Positions 60,179 to 64,000 of a stretch of 64,000 bases of DNA are shown here, one piece after another. The position numbers and the translations under genes were made by a program. Under the pieces are notes generated by a model that was not told where the DNA came from, did no database searches, and was given only the letters and a program-made list of their open reading frames with translations. Each line of letters starts with the position of its first letter. Position 1 is the first letter of the stretch. Source of the DNA: Desulfobacula sp. GTDB lineage: Bacteria; Desulfobacterota; Desulfobacteria; Desulfobacterales; Desulfobacteraceae. The DNA is taken from contig JABGOU010000014.1 in the NCBI GenBank assembly GCA_018645325.1, positions 19,847 through 83,846 of the forward strand, given 5' to 3'.

Positions 60179-61612
60179 ATGAAACCCAGCCTCAACTTTT
60201 TATCCCAAAAGGAAATTGAAACCATCCATGAATGTTCCTTAAAAATATTAAAGGAAATCGGGATGAAATTTCCAGCCAAAGAAGCCCTGGAAGCTTTTAA
60301 TAAAGCAGGTGCAAAAATAATCAATAAAGATACTGTGCTTATAAATGAAAGCCTTATAAATGATGCCCTGAACAAAACCCGGAAACGCAATGATCTGACA
60401 CTATATGCCTCAAACCCGGAAAATGATGTCACATTTAAAAACCACGATCCGGGCCTTACCTGTATGACCATGGCAACCAGTGTAATTGACCCCTGGTCCG
60501 GTGAAAAAAGGCCTGCAACAAATAAAGACCTTGAAAGGCTTGTCAGAATTGCAGACCACTTAAAACATATCAAGATATCAGGCGGCCTTGTCACCCCCCA
60601 GGATGTGAACCACACTGTATGTGACTGGTATACCTGGGCAGGCTGCCTTAAAAATACAACAAAACATATTACCGGTGGCGTTTTGGGGTACAGAGGTGTC
60701 CGGGATGCAATAGAAATGTGCAGTATTGTTGCCGGCAGCAGGGATGCTTTTTTGAAGAGGCCCTTTATATCGGGCTGGGTCTTGACTCTCCCGCCTTTGG
60801 GTATGGACACGGCCTCCCTTGAAGCTATGATGGAAATGAACCGGCATAATATCCCGATAATGTTGAGTTCCGGGCCTATTTTAGGCAGTACCTCCCCTGT
60901 TACCATCCCGGGTATGATCGCCCAGGCCCATGCTGAGATACTTGCATGTATCACTTTGTCACAATTAATAAACCCGGGCGCTCCTTTGGTATATACAAGT
61001 TTTGCCCGGGGAATGGATATGAAAACCTCTAATATTTCCATGGCCGGCCCCGAGTTTGCCGTATTAAAAGTAGCCATGGCCCAGATGGGTCTTTGGCTTG
61101 ACTTTCCTGTCAGGATGCCGTCCATGCTCAGGGATTCCAAACTGCTGGATGCCCAGGCCGGGTTTGAAACAGGAATGGTGGGAACTCTTTCTTCATTTAA
61201 TGCGGATATCATGGATGCCATGCAGCTTGATACTGATTTGGTAGTGGATTATCCAGACCTGGTGTTCTGTGATGATTGCATGGCTTTTATCAGACATGCA
61301 TTAAGACCTGTAAAAGTAAACCCCGAATCCCTGGCTTTTGATGCCATAAAGGAGGTGGGCCCCGGTGGTAACTATCTGACTTCCCAGCATACGTTTCAAC
61401 ATTTTAAGGAAGAACTCTGGCATTCAGACCTGTTTGACCACGATAACTGGGAAAACTGGAAAAATAAGGGTTCAAAAACAATCCGTGATAAAGCTTTGGA
61501 AAAAACATATAATTTGCTTGAATTGGAGTATCAACCCATTGTTTCCTCTGACCAGTCAGCTGCAATAGATTTTATTGTCAACAAAGCTCAAAAAGATTTA
61601 TCGGGAAAATGA
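60179..61612 (+). CDS. MttB-family methyltransferase (non-pyrrolysine)
   Basis: A 477-residue member of the trimethylamine:corrinoid methyltransferase family. Features are EIGMKFPAKEALEAFNKAG near the start, ISGGLVTPQDVNHTVCDWY and NISMAGPEFAVLKVAMAQMG. The gene reads through without any in-frame TAG, so it lacks the pyrrolysine of the true trimethylamine enzyme. Related non-Pyl proteins demethylate quaternary amines such as glycine betaine, proline betaine or carnitine. No corrinoid protein is visible downstream in the window. It ends 12 bp from a convergent ZIP gene. A GGGAG site precedes the start. Confidence 0.9.
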   Translation: MKPSLNFLSQKEIETIHECSLKILKEIGMKFPAKEALEAFNKAGAKIINKDTVLINESLINDALNKTRKRNDLTLYASNPENDVTFKNHDPGLTCMTMATSVIDPWSGEKRPATNKDLERLVRIADHLKHIKISGGLVTPQDVNHTVCDWYTWAGCLKNTTKHITGGVLGYRGVRDAIEMCSIVAGSRDAFLKRPFISGWVLTLPPLGMDTASLEAMMEMNRHNIPIMLSSGPILGSTSPVTIPGMIAQAHAEILACITLSQLINPGAPLVYTSFARGMDMKTSNISMAGPEFAVLKVAMAQMGLWLDFPVRMPSMLRDSKLLDAQAGFETGMVGTLSSFNADIMDAMQLDTDLVVDYPDLVFCDDCMAFIRHALRPVKVNPESLAFDAIKEVGPGGNYLTSQHTFQHFKEELWHSDLFDHDNWENWKNKGSKTIRDKALEKTYNLLELEYQPIVSSDQSAAIDFIVNKAQKDLSGK

Positions 61613-61623
61613 TTTTTATAAGT

Positions 61624-62439
61624 CTAGCCCAAAGCAACATCCAGAATCATCATTACTGAAAATCCAACCATTGTTGCCATAGTTACCGTGTCGATATTTT
61701 CATATTTCCTTTGAGATTCAGGGATGAGTTCTTCCACAACTACGAAAATCATTGCACCAGCTGCAAAACATAAGGCATACGGTAAAATGTTTTGCATTTT
61801 CATAACAAATAGTGCACCGATAACTCCCGCAATGGGCTCCACCACGCCGGACGCTTGCCCCATTAAGAAACTTTTTCCTTTGGACATCCCCTCTCTTCTC
61901 AATGGCATCGACACAGCAGTCCCCTCTGGAAAATTCTGAATACCGATACCAATAGCCAAGGCGACAGCTCCTCCTATGGTAGCTGAAGGAAGGCCGGCTC
62001 CAACAGCTCCAAAGGCAACACCTACTGCTAAACCTTCAGGTATATTATGAAGGGTTATGGCAAGCACAAGAAGCGTGCTTCGCTGCCATGATGTTTTTAC
62101 CCCTTCTGTTTTATCAATACTCAGGCCTGGATGAATGTGAGGCAAAAATTTATCAATTACCCGCATAAAAATCCCACCACCCATAAATCCAATAACAGCA
62201 CTTAGCCATGGAATCTGCCCCAATTGTTCAGCCATCTCAATCCCAGGTGAAAGAAGAGACCAAAAACTTGCAGCTATCATCACCCCTGCCGCAAAACCAA
62301 GCATAGAATCCATAAATTTTTGGTTTATTGTCTTTGAAAAAAACACCAGTGCAGCACCTGCAGCAGTTACTCCCCATGTAAAAAGGGTAGCTATAAACGC
62401 CTGTGTTACCGGATTGTATTGTTGTAAGAAATCAATCAT
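61624..62439 (-). CDS. ZIP-family metal transporter
   Basis: A 271-residue transporter with eight membrane helices. The binuclear metal centre is formed by HNIPEGLAVGVAFG (about 131-144) and QNFPEGTAV (about 169-177). These proteins move zinc, iron or other divalent metals into the cytoplasm. The cytoplasmic loop has His in LPHIHPGLS. It is a single gene, convergent with the mttB-like gene; a functional link is not apparent. Confidence 0.9.
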   Translation of the reverse strand: MIDFLQQYNPVTQAFIATLFTWGVTAAGAALVFFSKTINQKFMDSMLGFAAGVMIAASFWSLLSPGIEMAEQLGQIPWLSAVIGFMGGGIFMRVIDKFLPHIHPGLSIDKTEGVKTSWQRSTLLVLAITLHNIPEGLAVGVAFGAVGAGLPSATIGGAVALAIGIGIQNFPEGTAVSMPLRREGMSKGKSFLMGQASGVVEPIAGVIGALFVMKMQNILPYALCFAAGAMIFVVVEELIPESQRKYENIDTVTMATMVGFSVMMILDVALG

Positions 62440-62965
62440 TTTTAGGCTCCTAAATGGCTATAAAAAAGGTGATAAACAATAATTATACAGCATGATTTTT
62501 TTTTAATAAACAAATTTTAATAAAATGAAAAATATCTGCTTTGAAAAAACAACGCTATTTAGGGAAAATGGCAGGTTTTTTTAATGAATGGTCTATATTT
62601 ATTAACCGACATTCTCTTAAAAGTTCAAAAGAATCCGTAAAACACAGCCTGGATAAGGCTAAGATATAAAAAGCATATCTGGACAAAAGCGTTTTAATTA
62701 TTTCAGTAGGCTATGGCTGAAAAAATGCCAAAATCTGACTTTTTACAGGTTCATCCTGCCTTTGAAATTATGGCACATTTTAAAGATTTAATTCCACCCT
62801 GCAATTAAAATTTGATCAAATTTGAAAAATGAGAACTGATTCATACAGTTGTTCAAGACCAAATTCTCATGTGTGTTGCTCTTGATATGATTTTGGCAAG
62901 CCACAGGCTCGTTCCTCGCACGATCTATTCATATTCGCTGAAATTATCCGGTTAAAATAAAATTG
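62440..62965. other. Intergenic stretch without recognisable gene
   Basis: Between the ZIP gene and the promoter of the second gntR gene. It is AT-rich, with scattered stops in all frames. One short inverted repeat, ATGAGAA with TTCTCAT, is visible near 62830-62870. No RNA gene or mobile end was seen. Confidence 0.6.
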
Positions 62966-62998
62966 TTGACATAAATATAAAATCAATATATCACATCC
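62966..62998 (+). promoter_or_regulatory. Promoter and operator candidate of the second gntR gene
   Basis: TTGACA (62966-62971) with TATCAC at 17 bp or TATATC at 15 bp. The segment ATATATCACATCC (62986-62998) overlaps the -10 and matches the 13-mer of the first gntR region at 11 of 13 positions. Confidence 0.5.
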
Positions 62999-63074
62999 AA
63001 TATACAATATATGAGATTTTTTACGAATTATCTTTAAAATTCGCTATCCTCAACTTTTGATTGGAGAATGGAAT

Positions 63075-63746
63075 ATGCCCTTGCCTGTAAAAAATGAAAA
63101 AATCAACCGAGCTTCGATGAGGGAAGAAGTCTATAATAATTTATTGGATTGGATAATGGAGGGAGTTCTTCTCCCAGGTGAGAAGATCGTTGACAAAGAA
63201 CTTGCCGAGCATATGGGTGTAAGTCGCACTCCCGTCAGAGAGGCACTTCGACGTCTTGAAGATAAAGATTTGGTTGAATCATCTGCAAATCGGTGGACAC
63301 GAATTTCTGAAATTCCTCCAAAAGAACCGGAAATGATTTATCCTATTATCTGGACCCTTGAAAAACTGGCGCTATCTTCAGCTATCAATACCTTGACCCA
63401 GAATGATTTCATAAAAATGAAACGGATTAACAATCGTTTGGAAGCGGCACTACAGAAAGGGGACCCGGTTGCAGCGTCAAAAGCAGACTCTGATTTTCAT
63501 GGTGTTTTTATTGAGCGTTCGAAAAATGTGCATCTTATCAAAATCATACAGGATCTTAAGGTCAGGTTTCGACGCCTTGAAGTCAATTTTTTTAAAGGCA
63601 TCTCCTATAAAAAATCATCTGTGAGAGAACATGAAACTTTAATTTCTGCATTGGCTGACAGAGATATTGTTCTAGCAAAGAAAACTGTTCATCTAAACTG
63701 GGCGAAGAGCCTTGAACGACTGAAAAAAGAGTCAATTAAATTATGA
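63075..63746 (+). CDS. GntR-family regulator (FCD domain), second copy
   Basis: A 223-residue regulator. The winged helix has DKELAEHMGVSRTPVREALR (about 36-55), sharing the recognition helix SRTPVREAL with the first regulator. The FCD ligand domain (about 80-215) has typical spacing with HGVFIERSKN. The frame opens at 63057 with TTG, but the ATG at 63075 has GGAG at a good distance. It probably controls the gene that follows and perhaps the liv/mttB cluster. Confidence 0.9.
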   Translation: MPLPVKNEKINRASMREEVYNNLLDWIMEGVLLPGEKIVDKELAEHMGVSRTPVREALRRLEDKDLVESSANRWTRISEIPPKEPEMIYPIIWTLEKLALSSAINTLTQNDFIKMKRINNRLEAALQKGDPVAASKADSDFHGVFIERSKNVHLIKIIQDLKVRFRRLEVNFFKGISYKKSSVREHETLISALADRDIVLAKKTVHLNWAKSLERLKKESIKL

Positions 63747-63779
63747 AAACAAATATTATAAAAAAAGGGAGATTGAAGA

Positions 63780-64000
63780 GTGGGTAAGATACCATTTGGA
63801 CCAACTTATGAAGAAATGCTTTATCCGGATAAGGCGCCTTCAGAAATTAGACAAAAAGCCATTAAAGCACGTAAAGAAGATGAAATGGATCCGGTGAATT
63901 TGTTCAATATCACATGGAAAGACGAAAACAATCAGGTAAGAAAGATCGTTTTGCCAAAAGAGTTAACCGGTGTAGAGGCCAACATCGTTGTTATGCTGGG
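63780..64000 (+). CDS. Start of an unidentified enzyme gene (runs off the window)
   Basis: 73 codons are visible from a GTG at 63780 behind a GGGAG site eight bases upstream. The peptide opens VGKIPFGPTYEEMLYPDKA and continues with DPVNLFNITWKDENNQVRK. I do not recognise it with certainty; the wording recalls N-termini of PLP-dependent fold-type II enzymes, but no PLP lysine is within view. It follows the second gntR gene by 33 bp and may be its target. Confidence 0.6.
   Translation, partial: MGKIPFGPTYEEMLYPDKAPSEIRQKAIKARKEDEMDPVNLFNITWKDENNQVRKIVLPKELTGVEANIVVML

Noticed and set aside
62830-62940. Possible small RNA hairpin before the second gntR gene
   Set aside because: Only a 7-bp inverted repeat with a long loop and no promoter or T-run; not enough to call.
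1-64000. CRISPR arrays, tRNA or rRNA genes and prophage modules
   Set aside because: No regularly spaced direct repeats, cloverleaf sequences, conserved rRNA blocks or phage structural genes were seen. The regular units at 34.2-34.8 kb are protein-coding Sel1 repeats.

Overview
The window reads as chromosomal DNA of an AT-rich, Gram-negative anaerobe, most likely a sulfate-reducing member of the Desulfobacteraceae (Desulfobacula/Desulfobacter-like). This is inferred from gene content: an Hdr-like anaerobic glycerol-3-phosphate dehydrogenase, a TrpB2-type tryptophan synthase, YqeC/MocA molybdenum hydroxylase maturation, a hybrid cluster protein, a bacterial arginine kinase and a non-pyrrolysine MttB-family methyltransferase. 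No rRNA, tRNA, CRISPR array or prophage was recognised.

Layout. 0-6 kb: signalling genes (response regulator, Cache/PAS histidine kinase, PAS-GGDEF protein), a VOC epimerase-like protein and a glutaredoxin. 6-13.8 kb: a complete aerotolerance-type operon, moxR - DUF58 - DUF4381-like - batA - batB/C fusion - batD/E fusion, with a plausible sigma70 promoter. 14-18.7 kb: TetR regulator, a small Cys-rich ORF, an arginine kinase, an MsrA-MsrB fusion behind a sigma54-type promoter, and an M20 peptidase. 18.8-25 kb: an aa3-type (A2 subfamily) cytochrome oxidase operon with SCO, DOMON and DUF2231 proteins and CtaB. 25-31.5 kb: yqeC, mocA, trpB2, an aminotransferase and a 2-hydroxyacid dehydrogenase. 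31.5-36.3 kb: a second PAS-GGDEF protein, an Fe-ADH remnant and a Sel1-repeat protein. 35.5-43.5 kb: a glycerol module (glpR, glpK, divergent glpA-glpB, a membrane heme/Fe-S subunit and an HdrB-like subunit). 43.5-47.5 kb: MFS transporter, thioesterase and a hybrid cluster protein with a twin-arginine signal. 47.6-64 kb: a three-subunit molybdenum hydroxylase and gntR, divergent from a long liv-type ABC transporter / cupin / DUF2848 / amidase / PreA-like / MttB-like gene run, then a ZIP transporter and a second gntR.

Two things stand out. First, a dispersed non-coding element of about 134 bp occurs five times complete and once truncated. It has terminal inverted repeats starting GTAATT, a long internal palindrome, and 8-bp target duplications that I could read at all five full copies. 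It looks like a MITE mobilised by an IS66-type transposase. Second, the 47.6-61.6 kb region looks like an uncharacterised catabolic system for a nitrogen-containing, possibly N-methylated heterocyclic compound. It combines an importer, molybdenum hydroxylase, flavin/Fe-S reductase, amidase and MttB-type demethylase. A shared 13-bp motif overlaps or abuts the promoters of both gntR genes and of the liv operon.

Oxygen and reactive-species defence (bat operon, terminal oxidase, MsrAB, Hcp) and arginine-phosphate energy buffering fit an anaerobe living near oxic interfaces. That is inference from gene content.
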